NCBI GenBank assembly: GCA_910584485.1
Contig: CAJUAV010000001.1
Span: 124,001-188,000 of the forward strand
Reading direction: 5' to 3'
From: an uncultured Alistipes sp.
Lineage (GTDB): Bacteria > Bacteroidota > Bacteroidia > Bacteroidales > Rikenellaceae
DNA: 64,000 nt
Shown here: piece by piece, positions 1 through 9,000 of the stretch
Layout: each line of letters begins with the position of its first letter
Position numbering within the stretch: the stretch's first letter is position 1
Translations under genes and position numbers: made by a program
Notes under the pieces: model-generated
What the model was told of the DNA's origin: nothing
Database searches by the model: none
What the model saw: only the letters and a program-made list of their open reading frames with translations

Positions 1-1
1 C

Positions 2-250
2 GGGACCGACTTTTCGAACCTCTCCGAGCGGCGCTACCAGGGCTGGGCCGTCGGTGCGGGCCTTGCCTACGGCTACGCCTGGGTGCTCGGACGTCACTGG
101 AACCTGGAGGCCGAAATCGGCGTGGGATACGCCTACACCCGCTACGACGTCTATCGCTGCGCGGGCTGCGGCAAGCGCGTCGCCGAAGATCGTTCGCATC
201 ACTACGTAGGCCCGACGAAGGCCGCCATCAACCTCGTATACGTATTCTAA
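2..250 (+). CDS. DUF3575 domain protein, C-terminal part
   Basis: Only the last 82 codons are in the window; the start lies to the left. The visible part alternates aromatic and small residues as in outer-membrane beta-barrel strands, carries a CAGC motif near the end and finishes with a terminal Phe, the usual end of a barrel strand. In Bacteroidales, DUF3575 proteins commonly stand directly before DUF3868 and Mfa-type fimbrial genes, as here, where the next gene starts 14 nt later. The outer-membrane role and the link to fimbria assembly are inferred from family and context, since no function is established that I know of. Confidence 0.75.
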   Translation, partial: GTDFSNLSERRYQGWAVGAGLAYGYAWVLGRHWNLEAEIGVGYAYTRYDVYRCAGCGKRVAEDRSHHYVGPTKAAINLVYVF

Positions 251-264
251 AACAGGCTGCCGTC

Positions 265-1707
265 ATGAAATCCGTTCTTAAACGCATTTTGCTCGTGCCG
301 GGCCTGCTGCTCGGCTTCGCCGCTTCGGCGCAACACGTTTCGGGCCGCTACGCGGTCGACAGACCCGTCTGCACGCGTCACGGCGACTACCTCGACGTGG
401 CGATGGAGCTGGACCTCTCCGCCCTCGACATCCCCTCGAACCGCGCCCTGCTGCTCACCCCCGTGCTCGTGCGCGGCGAGGAGCGGGCCGTGCTCCCCTC
501 GGTCGGCATCTACGGCCGCACGCGCTACTACCAGTACCTGCGCAGCGACGAAAAGATGCTCTCGGGTGCGGATGAAATCACCCTGCGCGCCTCCGAGAAA
601 CCCGACGTGCAGCCCTATCGGGCGCAGGTCGCCTACGCCGAGTGGATGAACGGCGCCCGCCTCGAAATCGAGCAGCGCGAATATGCCTGCTGCAAGGAGG
701 TGCTCGCCTCCTCGAGCCGTTCGTTCGACGGTTATCGCGAGTGGGTGTTCCGTCCCGTTTTCCGTCCCGTGCGCCCCGAAGGCGATTCGGTCAAGGTGCG
801 CAGCCTCGACGGCTCGGCCTTCATCGATTTCCCCGTCAACCGCACGACGATTCTGGCCGACTACCGCGGCAACCGCGGCGAGCTGGACAAGATCATCGCG
901 ACGATCGATTCGGTGCGCAACGACGCCGACGTCACGATCACCTGTTTGAGCATCAAGGGATTCGCATCGCCCGAGGGTACCTATAAGAACAACGAGCGGC
1001 TGGCCAAAGGGCGCACCGAAGCCCTGATGGACTACGTGCAGCAGCTCTACCGCTTCCCCGCAGCGGTCGCGCGGACGTCGTACGAGCCCGAGGACTGGGC
1101 GGGGCTGCGCCGCTTCGTCGAGGGGTCGGGGCTGGAGCACAAGGCCGAGATCCTCGCCCTGATCGACGGCGACCTGCGCCCCGATGCGAAGGAGGCCGAG
1201 CTGCGCCGCCGCTATCCCGCACAGTACCGCTTCCTGCTCGAAAACTGCTATCCCGCGCTGCGTCACTCCGACTACCGCATCGTCTACACGATCCGCACCT
1301 TCAGCGACGTGCGCCGCATCAAGGAGCTCGTGAAGACGGCGCCGCAGAAGTTGAGCCTCCAGGAGTTCTACCTCGCCGCCCGCGACACCGAGGCGGGGAG
1401 CGACGACTACGACGAGCTCTTCGAGGTGGCCGTGCGCATGTATCCCGAGGATGCGGCCGCCAACCTCAATGCCGCCAACGCGGCGATGGCGCGCGGCGAT
1501 CTGAAGAGCGCCGAACGCTACCTCGCCAAGGCGGGCGCATCGCCCGAGGCGACCTACGCGCGCGGCCTGCATGCCGCTCTTGCGGGCGACTACGCCGCGG
1601 CCGAACGACGGCTCGCCGAAGCGCGGAAGAGCGGGGTGGCCGAAGCGGCCGATGCCCTGCGGCAGCTCGCCGAACGTCCCGCGACGAACAACGAAACAAA
1701 CAACTAA
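265..1707 (+). CDS. DUF3868/OmpA-like periplasmic protein with TPR-like C-terminus
   Basis: 480 residues. An N-terminal signal peptide ends near AASAQ. The first ~170 residues look like the DUF3868 domain found in fimbria-associated proteins. Residues ~185-270 resemble an OmpA C-terminal peptidoglycan-binding fold (beta strand, helix, then an NERLAKGRTEA helix). The last ~100 residues are Ala-rich helical hairpins of TPR type. It follows the DUF3575 gene by 14 nt and precedes the major fimbrillin by 23 nt, so it belongs to the fimbrial operon. A role in anchoring or assembling the fimbria at the cell wall is inferred. The start was chosen because it directly precedes the signal peptide. Confidence 0.8.
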   Translation: MKSVLKRILLVPGLLLGFAASAQHVSGRYAVDRPVCTRHGDYLDVAMELDLSALDIPSNRALLLTPVLVRGEERAVLPSVGIYGRTRYYQYLRSDEKMLSGADEITLRASEKPDVQPYRAQVAYAEWMNGARLEIEQREYACCKEVLASSSRSFDGYREWVFRPVFRPVRPEGDSVKVRSLDGSAFIDFPVNRTTILADYRGNRGELDKIIATIDSVRNDADVTITCLSIKGFASPEGTYKNNERLAKGRTEALMDYVQQLYRFPAAVARTSYEPEDWAGLRRFVEGSGLEHKAEILALIDGDLRPDAKEAELRRRYPAQYRFLLENCYPALRHSDYRIVYTIRTFSDVRRIKELVKTAPQKLSLQEFYLAARDTEAGSDDYDELFEVAVRMYPEDAAANLNAANAAMARGDLKSAERYLAKAGASPEATYARGLHAALAGDYAAAERRLAEARKSGVAEAADALRQLAERPATNNETNN

Positions 1708-1730
1708 ATCATCTTTAATTCATCGATCCC

Positions 1731-3611
1731 ATGAAACACGGATTTATTTCGAGCATGGCGGCGCTGCTGGCAACGGCTGCGCTGGCAGGCTGCTCCTCCT
1801 CCGACGAAGGTACGGAGCCCGGGAAGGTCGACCGCGACCAGACCCGCTATTTGAGCGTCGCCGTCAACAGCCCGACGGCCTCGCGTGCCGATTTCGAGGA
1901 CGGTGCACCGGCCGAGAGCGACATCAAAACGCTTTATTTCGTCTTTTACGACGGTACGGGTGCTCCCGTCTTCGACTACCAGCCGACCAATACGACGACG
2001 TCGGGGTCGACCGATCCCAACGTGACGAAGATCTGGAGCTCGGTGATTCCCGTCCGTCTGACGGCGGGACAGAACCTGCCCTCGTACGTGATGTGCTTCG
2101 TCAACCCGATCGACGGCAACAACCTGAAGACGATGACCCTCACCGAAATCGAACCCGAGGTGCGCGACTGGGTCAGAGCCGCTGACGGCAGTTTCCCGAT
2201 GAGCAACTCGGTCTACTACGGCAACGATCCCATTTCGCATCGCCAGGGCGTCCGCCTGATGGCGACCCCGATTTCGGAGCTCCAGCTCTTCAAGACGGAG
2301 GACGAGGCGAACGCCGCCCTGACGTCGGGCACGGGCATCATCGACATCTACGTCGAGCGTTATGCCGCCAAGATCGGTCTGTCGCTCCAGCCCTCGAAGA
2401 TCGAGGCGTACGCCGTAAACGGTTATACGCTCAAATTCGAGCCCGAGTACTGGCGTCCGAACGCAATCGACCAGCAGATCTATGTCACGAAGGCTTTCGG
2501 TCTGAATCCCGTTGCCGACCGGGGCCGCTTCGATCCGACGCAGACCCCTACGAAACAGCAGATGGAGGATGCGTTCCGCGACAGCGGCATGGCTGCTACG
2601 TGGAACGACGAATCGAACCGTCGCTGCTACTGGGCCTGCTCGCCCTCCTATTTTACGAACAGCTACCCGAAAGTCTCCGACAACATCACCGATACGCGTA
2701 CGGGCTTCGAGCATACCTATTCGCTGAAATACTACTCCTACAACGAGATCAGCGGTGAGGACGCCGCCCTGAAGGGTCTTGCCTGGAATCCGACGACGGG
2801 CTTTTCGACCGATGCGACGGTCGATACCGACAACGGCTATTTCTATTCGCGCGAGACGACGACCGCCATCGAGGCCATCAACGATGTCGACGATGGCAAT
2901 CCGAAAGCGGCGGTCGCTTCCGTCGTGATCGTCGGCCGCTACCGTCTGACGAAGGCGGGGGAGACTACCCCGAAGGAGGCGCAGGATTTCTACCTCTACG
3001 GCCGCGAAAACAACAAATGGAACCTCTACGAGACCGAAGCGGAGTTGAAGGAGAAGATGATCGCCAACCAGCGCTGGATCTTCACGGACGAGGGCCAGAC
3101 GCTGGCGACCGCGCCCGAATTTTTCGAGATCAAGCATCCCGAGGCGGGCGTGCGCAACCCCGACGAAGCCGTGGCAGGCCGTCTGGTCGCCCTGCAGCTG
3201 AAGACGACGCAGACCACGGATCTGTATTACTACGACGGAACGGGTTATGTCGTGATCGACGATAAGAACATCGAGAAGGCCAACCGTCTGCTCTGGCAGG
3301 GCGGCTCGGCACAGATGTACAAGGGCGGTCTCGCCTTCTTCTCGGTGCCGATCCACCACCTCGGCTGGAACGATACCCGCTGCTACAAGGAGGGTCAGAC
3401 CGACTGGGAGCACCTCAAGCGCGGCGACCTCGGCGTGGTCCGCAACCACGTCTACAACATCGAGGTGACGAAGATTTCGGGCCTCGGCACGGGTCTGCTT
3501 TACGAGGACCAGCCGATCGTGCCGCCGATGGACGACGTCGAGTACTCGATCGCCGCCCGTCTGAACGTGCTGGCCTGGAAGATCGTGCCGACGCAAAAGG
3601 TAGAACTCTGA
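1731..3611 (+). CDS. Mfa1-type major fimbrial subunit lipoprotein
   Basis: 626 residues. A lipoprotein signal peptide ends in the lipobox LAGC with Cys21 as the lipidated residue. A TASRA site (Arg52/Ala53) matches the place where Porphyromonas fimbrillins are cut by an Arg-specific protease to free the groove for strand exchange. The C-terminus (NVLAWKIVPTQKVEL) is the typical donor strand of Mfa1-like proteins. It is expected to be exported as a lipoprotein, processed at the surface and polymerised into the fimbrial shaft. A strong hairpin terminator follows, which should make this the most abundant product of the operon. The family call rests on layout and motifs; the adhesion target is unknown. 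Confidence 0.85.
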   Translation: MKHGFISSMAALLATAALAGCSSSDEGTEPGKVDRDQTRYLSVAVNSPTASRADFEDGAPAESDIKTLYFVFYDGTGAPVFDYQPTNTTTSGSTDPNVTKIWSSVIPVRLTAGQNLPSYVMCFVNPIDGNNLKTMTLTEIEPEVRDWVRAADGSFPMSNSVYYGNDPISHRQGVRLMATPISELQLFKTEDEANAALTSGTGIIDIYVERYAAKIGLSLQPSKIEAYAVNGYTLKFEPEYWRPNAIDQQIYVTKAFGLNPVADRGRFDPTQTPTKQQMEDAFRDSGMAATWNDESNRRCYWACSPSYFTNSYPKVSDNITDTRTGFEHTYSLKYYSYNEISGEDAALKGLAWNPTTGFSTDATVDTDNGYFYSRETTTAIEAINDVDDGNPKAAVASVVIVGRYRLTKAGETTPKEAQDFYLYGRENNKWNLYETEAELKEKMIANQRWIFTDEGQTLATAPEFFEIKHPEAGVRNPDEAVAGRLVALQLKTTQTTDLYYYDGTGYVVIDDKNIEKANRLLWQGGSAQMYKGGLAFFSVPIHHLGWNDTRCYKEGQTDWEHLKRGDLGVVRNHVYNIEVTKISGLGTGLLYEDQPIVPPMDDVEYSIAARLNVLAWKIVPTQKVEL

Positions 3612-3667
3612 TAACCGCTTTCGCGTGAAGCGGCCTTCGCCGCCGCTTCGCCCGCATGCCGACAACC

Positions 3668-3727
3668 GAGCGGCGGGGGCCTCCGAGAGGCCTCCGGCTG
3701 CCGCGGGCTCCCGCCGCTCCTTTTTTT
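3668..3727 (+). terminator. Rho-independent terminator or attenuator after major fimbrillin
   Basis: A 10-bp stem (GAGCGGCGGG pairing with CCCGCCGCTC) with a GC-rich loop is followed by seven T. It lies inside the 289-nt gap between the major fimbrillin and the Mfa2-type gene. No TAnnTTTG box is obvious in the rest of the gap, so the downstream genes may depend on read-through. Confidence 0.75.
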
Positions 3728-3900
3728 ATCGCACGCCGCCGCGTGCCCTCCGATCCCTGCGCGAGGATCTTTGCCGTTCGCGCGACGAGGGGAGGCTGTT
3801 TGCTCCCCGCCCGACGTCGGTCGACGAACCGATGCACCGAAAACGAAGAGAACGAAGCCCCTGCCAACGGGGCCACGACATACGATACAAGACAAACGCA

Positions 3901-4968
3901 ATGATACGCTCCTGCATACGAACGCTCGGTCGGCTGCTGCTGACGATGGCCGCGCTCCTGCCGCTCGCCTCGTGCCACTCGATCTACGACGGCGAAGGCG
4001 ACTGCTCGGTGACCTACCGCGTGGATTTCCGCTATACGCTCAACATGAAGAACGCCGATGCGCTCCCCGCCGAGGTGACGCGCGTGACGCTCTATGTCTT
4101 CGATCCCGCGGGCCGGCTCGTGACCGTGCGCAGCGAAGCGGTCGCGCCGACCGACGGCGAGCACTACTCGATGCGGCTCGACGTGCAGCCCGGGCGCTAC
4201 GACCTGCTGGCGTGGTGCGAGGGCCGCTCGCCGATCGAGGGGGCGACCTCGTTCGTCGTCCGCAACGCCGACGCACCCGCCGCCATGAGCGACCTTTCGT
4301 GCGCGCTGCCGCTGGGCAGCGATGCCGCGGGTCCCTGCGTCGAGCGCGACATCCACCGCCTCTACCACGGCATGGCCGCGAACGTGGAGTTCCCCGATAC
4401 CTACGGAACGGTCCACGTGGGCCCCGTATCGCTCACCAAGGATACGAACCTCATCCGCGTGCTGCTCCAGCAGATCGGCGGCAAACGCATCGAGCGGAGC
4501 GATTTCGAATTCCACATCGAAGCGGCCAACAACGAGCTCGACTACCGCAACCGCGTGACGAGCACCGTTCCGTTCCGCTACCTCCCGTGGTCGAAGCAGA
4601 ATACCTCGGCCGTCTTCGACGAGACGAGCCGTCCCGACTATGCGAAGAGGGCCGCCGCCGCGACCCGCACCGAGCCCAACGGCCTGCTGGCCGAGTTCAC
4701 CGTGGGGCGTCTCATCGACGGAACGCGTCCCGAGCTCGTCGTACGCCGCACGACGGACGACCGCGAGATCATCCGCATCAACCTCATCCGCTACCTGCTG
4801 CTGGTCAAGGGCGAGTACAACCGTCCGATGGACAATCAGGAGTACCTCGACCGTCAGGACGACTATACGATGATGTTCTTCGTCGATTCCGACCACGACT
4901 GGTACACCGCCGGCGGGCTGTTCGTCAACAGCTGGATGGTCGTACCGCCGCAGGACACCGAAATGTAA
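3901..4968 (+). CDS. FimB/Mfa2-type fimbrial anchor lipoprotein
   Basis: 355 residues from the ATG at 3901. The frame is open further upstream, but only this start gives a signal peptide with a lipobox (LASC, Cys25). Features of the FimB/Mfa2 family are the 'CSVTYRVDF' strand soon after the Cys, the ARVTLYVFD-like strand, and a C-terminus with the 'Y.ML..KG.Y..PMDNQEYLDRQDDY' region. Unlike the other fimbrial lipoproteins here it has no [ST]RA processing site, as expected for the anchor, which stays lipidated and ends the shaft at the cell surface. It is followed 18 nt later by the minor subunit gene. Confidence 0.85.
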   Translation: MIRSCIRTLGRLLLTMAALLPLASCHSIYDGEGDCSVTYRVDFRYTLNMKNADALPAEVTRVTLYVFDPAGRLVTVRSEAVAPTDGEHYSMRLDVQPGRYDLLAWCEGRSPIEGATSFVVRNADAPAAMSDLSCALPLGSDAAGPCVERDIHRLYHGMAANVEFPDTYGTVHVGPVSLTKDTNLIRVLLQQIGGKRIERSDFEFHIEAANNELDYRNRVTSTVPFRYLPWSKQNTSAVFDETSRPDYAKRAAAATRTEPNGLLAEFTVGRLIDGTRPELVVRRTTDDREIIRINLIRYLLLVKGEYNRPMDNQEYLDRQDDYTMMFFVDSDHDWYTAGGLFVNSWMVVPPQDTEM

Positions 4969-4986
4969 CCCGCACGAAGCCAGACG

Positions 4987-6078
4987 ATGATGACCGCTTT
5001 CCGCACATACGCACAACGGTGCTGCCGCCTCGTCGCGGTGCTGCTGCTCACGGCATGCGGCGCCTCGGAGCGGATCGACACGCCCGACGAGCAGCCGTTG
5101 CAGGTCGTCTTCCGCCTGGCGATGGAGAACCGTCGGGCGGGCTCGCGTGCGACGTGGGGCGACGACTACGACCCCTCGGACCCCGGCACGGAGTTCGACA
5201 ACCGCATCCGCCTCGGCTCGCTGCGCACGCTCGTCTTCACGACGGGCACGGACGCCGCCTTCGTGGGCGAGGTGGGGGAGTTGGAGTATCGGCAGACGGC
5301 CCACAACCTCTATGAATTTTACGGGACCCTGCGAATCCCCAACACCTACCTCAAGCCGAATGCGGAGTACCGCATCATGGTCTTCGCCAACTGCGGCGAC
5401 GTCGTGACGGCCGCGAACCTCGGTGCGCTGACCTACGACCGCCGAGATGCGGTTCCCGATCCGACGGATTCCGCGAAGGACGGCTATATCCCCATGTGGG
5501 GCGTGCGAACGGTGGGCCTGGAACTCTTCGCGGGCGATCGGCAGGACATCGGTACGATCTACCTGCTGCGCGCCGTCGCGAAGATCGAACTCGCGCTGTC
5601 GGAGGAGCTCGCCGCATCGGGCTGCACGATCGCCGAGGCGTCGCTCGACCGCTGCAACGGGCGCGGCTACTGCCTGCCGACGGGTTACGGCGCGGCGGCC
5701 GACACGCGGGAGATCGATCTCGAAAAGGGCGCCCGTCCGCTCGCTTCGCTGCTTCCCGCCGCGGTTGCCTTCGACCGCTCGGCCGACGGCTCCGCCGCGA
5801 CGATCTACCTGCCCGAATACGCCGCGGTAGACGGCGGTGCCGCCTCGATCCGCGTGGTGGTCGACCAGCCGACGCAGCCCGTCGCGACACCGTATGCGGG
5901 GACGATCCGGCTCGGTTCGTACGCGGGCGGCAAACCGACGGGCGATGCCGTCGACCTGCTGCGCAACCACATCTACCGGTACGAAATCACCGACCTCGGG
6001 GTCGACGAATTCGTGCTGCAATACACCGTCTGCGACTGGGAGGATGCGCAGACGAGCGGAGAGATCCTCTTCGAATAA
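4987..6078 (+). CDS. Fimbrillin-like minor subunit lipoprotein
   Basis: 363 residues with signal peptide and lipobox LTAC (Cys24). An AGSRA site (Arg54/Ala55) parallels the protease site of the major subunit, suggesting the protein is processed and enters the fimbria by strand exchange. The middle part contains a beta-rich fimbrillin-like pattern ('LRTLVFTTGTDAAFVGE', 'AEYRIMVFANCGD'). The C-terminus ends in 'VLQYTVCDWEDAQTSGEILFE', similar to the final strand of accessory fimbrial subunits. By position it corresponds to the Mfa3/Mfa4 accessory genes of Porphyromonas, but I cannot say which. It is separated by 12 nt from the next gene. Confidence 0.65.
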   Translation: MMTAFRTYAQRCCRLVAVLLLTACGASERIDTPDEQPLQVVFRLAMENRRAGSRATWGDDYDPSDPGTEFDNRIRLGSLRTLVFTTGTDAAFVGEVGELEYRQTAHNLYEFYGTLRIPNTYLKPNAEYRIMVFANCGDVVTAANLGALTYDRRDAVPDPTDSAKDGYIPMWGVRTVGLELFAGDRQDIGTIYLLRAVAKIELALSEELAASGCTIAEASLDRCNGRGYCLPTGYGAAADTREIDLEKGARPLASLLPAAVAFDRSADGSAATIYLPEYAAVDGGAASIRVVVDQPTQPVATPYAGTIRLGSYAGGKPTGDAVDLLRNHIYRYEITDLGVDEFVLQYTVCDWEDAQTSGEILFE

Positions 6079-6090
6079 GCCTCGAATGTT

Positions 6091-9000
6091 ATGAAACGAA
6101 TCGCAAACTGTCGCATATACCGCTGCCTGTCCGCACTCCTCATCGTCGCGCTCTGCTCCGTTTCGTGCGTGAAAGAGCGGCTCGACGATCCGTTCGATCC
6201 CGCGGGCGAGGGCGAAGATGCCGTCGTATCGCTGCAATGGAGCGTCCCCGACATGAAGGTCGTCACCCGCGCCGAGCTCTCCGACGAGGCTGCGGGCCGC
6301 GTGGACGAACTCTGGGTCGGCATCTACAACAAACATACGGGCAAATGCACCCATAACCGCATCCACAATGTCTCGTCGGCCGACCTCGTGACGCCGCACC
6401 CCATCGAAGGCATCGAGACCAAATCGGGCGACAGCTACATCGTGGCCGTGGCCAACCCCCGCTCGAACTACGGCATCAGCGAACTGATCGAGGGCGAGGG
6501 GATCGACAGCGGTGCGGATGCCGAGGGCAACCGCGGCATCGTTCCGCTCTACCGCCTGCTGCAGCATGCCGATACGTGGGAGAAGTACCGCAGCATCTCC
6601 GCCGCGCAGGTCTCGCCGACGAACATCGACCTCTTCACGGCGAACCTCATCATGCAGGGCTCCTATTTCGACAATGCGGATATCACGCAGCACCCCGAGG
6701 GCCACGTGTGGAACGACGCAGAGGGCAATCCGCTCCAGTCGGTCTACATCACGGCGGGCGCGTGCCGCCTCGACGGCTACATCCACCTGCGCCGTCTGAT
6801 CTCCTACAACCGCTTCCTCATCCGCAGCGCGAAGAACGTCTCGGTCGATCTGGTCAGCTGGCGCGTGCGCCACAACCCCGTCATCAGCTACCTGCAGGAG
6901 CGCGAAGGGGCCGACGGCGAGAATGCGGCCGACGTCTCGCGCTATTTCGAGGGGAACACCGACCAGTTCCGCACCAACCACGGCGCCTCGAACATCTCCT
7001 ACATCTTCGAGGATTTCGACGACGGCGAGGGCGGAACCGTCACGGGCTTCGATTTCTACCAGTTCGAGAACAAGCATACGGCACCCGCCCGTACCGCGCT
7101 CGGCGGGGGCGACTACTACGGCGTGGAGGACTACAACGACCGCGACCGCGAATACAAGGCGCCCGCCGACGAGGAGCGGCTCCGCAACACGGGGATCTAC
7201 AAGAGCCTCTGTGCGACGCCCGATGCGCCGGATATCGTGACGGGCACGAACGTGCACAACTACGCTTCGTTCGTCGAGTTCGAAGCGATGGTCCGCTACT
7301 ACATCCTCAAAAGCGAGGCGGGGACGCCCGAGCAGGCGCAGCTGGCCGATCCCGTGGATCCCGAAGTCGCGGGGGCGGAGAACGTCGTGCTGCGCATGGG
7401 ACAGGTGCGGTACGTCGTGCATTTGGGTTATTGCGAGGGAAAGGCGGGGGCGACCCCGACGGCCGCTACGGCGCGCGATTTCAACTGCCGCCGCAATACG
7501 AAATACACCTACAACGTCACGATCGAGGGGTTGAAGCGGATCACCGTCGAGGCGGTCTCCGACGAGGAGGGCAACCCGGGGGCCGAAGGCAGCGTGACGG
7601 ACACGGAGGACCAGCAGATGATTTCGCTCGATTCGCACTACGCCGTCTTCAACATCCGCATGTCCGACAACGAACGCCGCCGCATGAATTGGCGCATCAG
7701 CGCTCCCTACGACCACACGACCTATACACTCAACGGCAGTTACGAGCATCCCGAGGACGAGGCGATGCGCAACAACAAGTTCTACAACTGGATCCGTTTC
7801 AAGCCCACGGTCAGCGAAGAGCTGCTGGCCGTCTACCGCGAACAGGGCATCACGGACGCGGAGTCCGACAAGGCGTTGTGGACGCTGCGCGACATGTGCA
7901 ACGTCGATGCGGAGCATGCGGGGCTCGACAGCAAAGGCAAGCCCGTCTACTCGACCGGCGAACAGGACAAGGATGCCGAGACGCCCCGCTGGTACACGGT
8001 CTTCATCAACGAATACACCTATGAAGACAGCGCCGACGAAACCTCCGAGGAGTGGAAAAAGTACGTTAACCTGAAGGAGCGCATCGTTTGGCTCAATACG
8101 AAAGAGTGGCACGAATCCTCCGACACGGAGAGCACCTACACCAATGCGCAGTACATGATTACGCAGCGATCGATCCAGACCTATTACGACCCTGCCAAAT
8201 CGCATACGGCGCTCGGCGTCGAGTACGACAACGAGAGCTTCGGCATGAACCTGCGCTGGGAGGCCAACACGGCGGGCCTGAACGAGATCAACGGCCGCTG
8301 GAACACGTGGCGCTACCTTTCGGGCGACAAGGATGCGACGAGCACCGTCTTGACCGTGTCGATCTGCGACCGACAGCAGATCAGAGGCCGCAGCTACGTG
8401 CCGCGGGCCGTCGTGCCGGCGATCGCCGCGAAGGATATGCAGCTCCCCGAATCCTATCCGACGGTCTTCCAGCTGTCGCCCCTCGGCAGCGGCGCGGCGA
8501 GCGGCAACGCCTACGATCCGACCCCCGGGTCGCCCTATTACGAACTGCTGAAGATCTGCATGAGCCGCAACCGCGACGAGAACGGTAACGGCGTGATCGA
8601 CCGCGAGGAGCTGAAATGGTACCTGCCCACCGCCAACAAGTACCTGCGCATCATCATGGGCCGAAGCGCCCTGCGCGAGCCGTTGATGGATTTCGACGTG
8701 CCGAAGGAGCAGATCGAATTCGTGACGTCGAACAACACCTATTGCGGCGCGCCCCGCTTCCACTACGGATCGAGCGACCACAAGAGGCTGTGGGCCGAGG
8801 AGGGCGTGTCGGTCAGCAACGGGCTGCGTTTCGAACAGACCTACGCCTGGCAGGTCCGCTGCTGCCGCAACCTGGGCATCGACCTCTCGACGATTTCGGA
8901 GAATGACCCTGTGGATGTCGCCTACCAGCTTAACGAAGGCGCGGGCGCCCAGAAGACGGATAATCTCTTTACGATGAGCTACTACACGGCCGAAGTGCTG

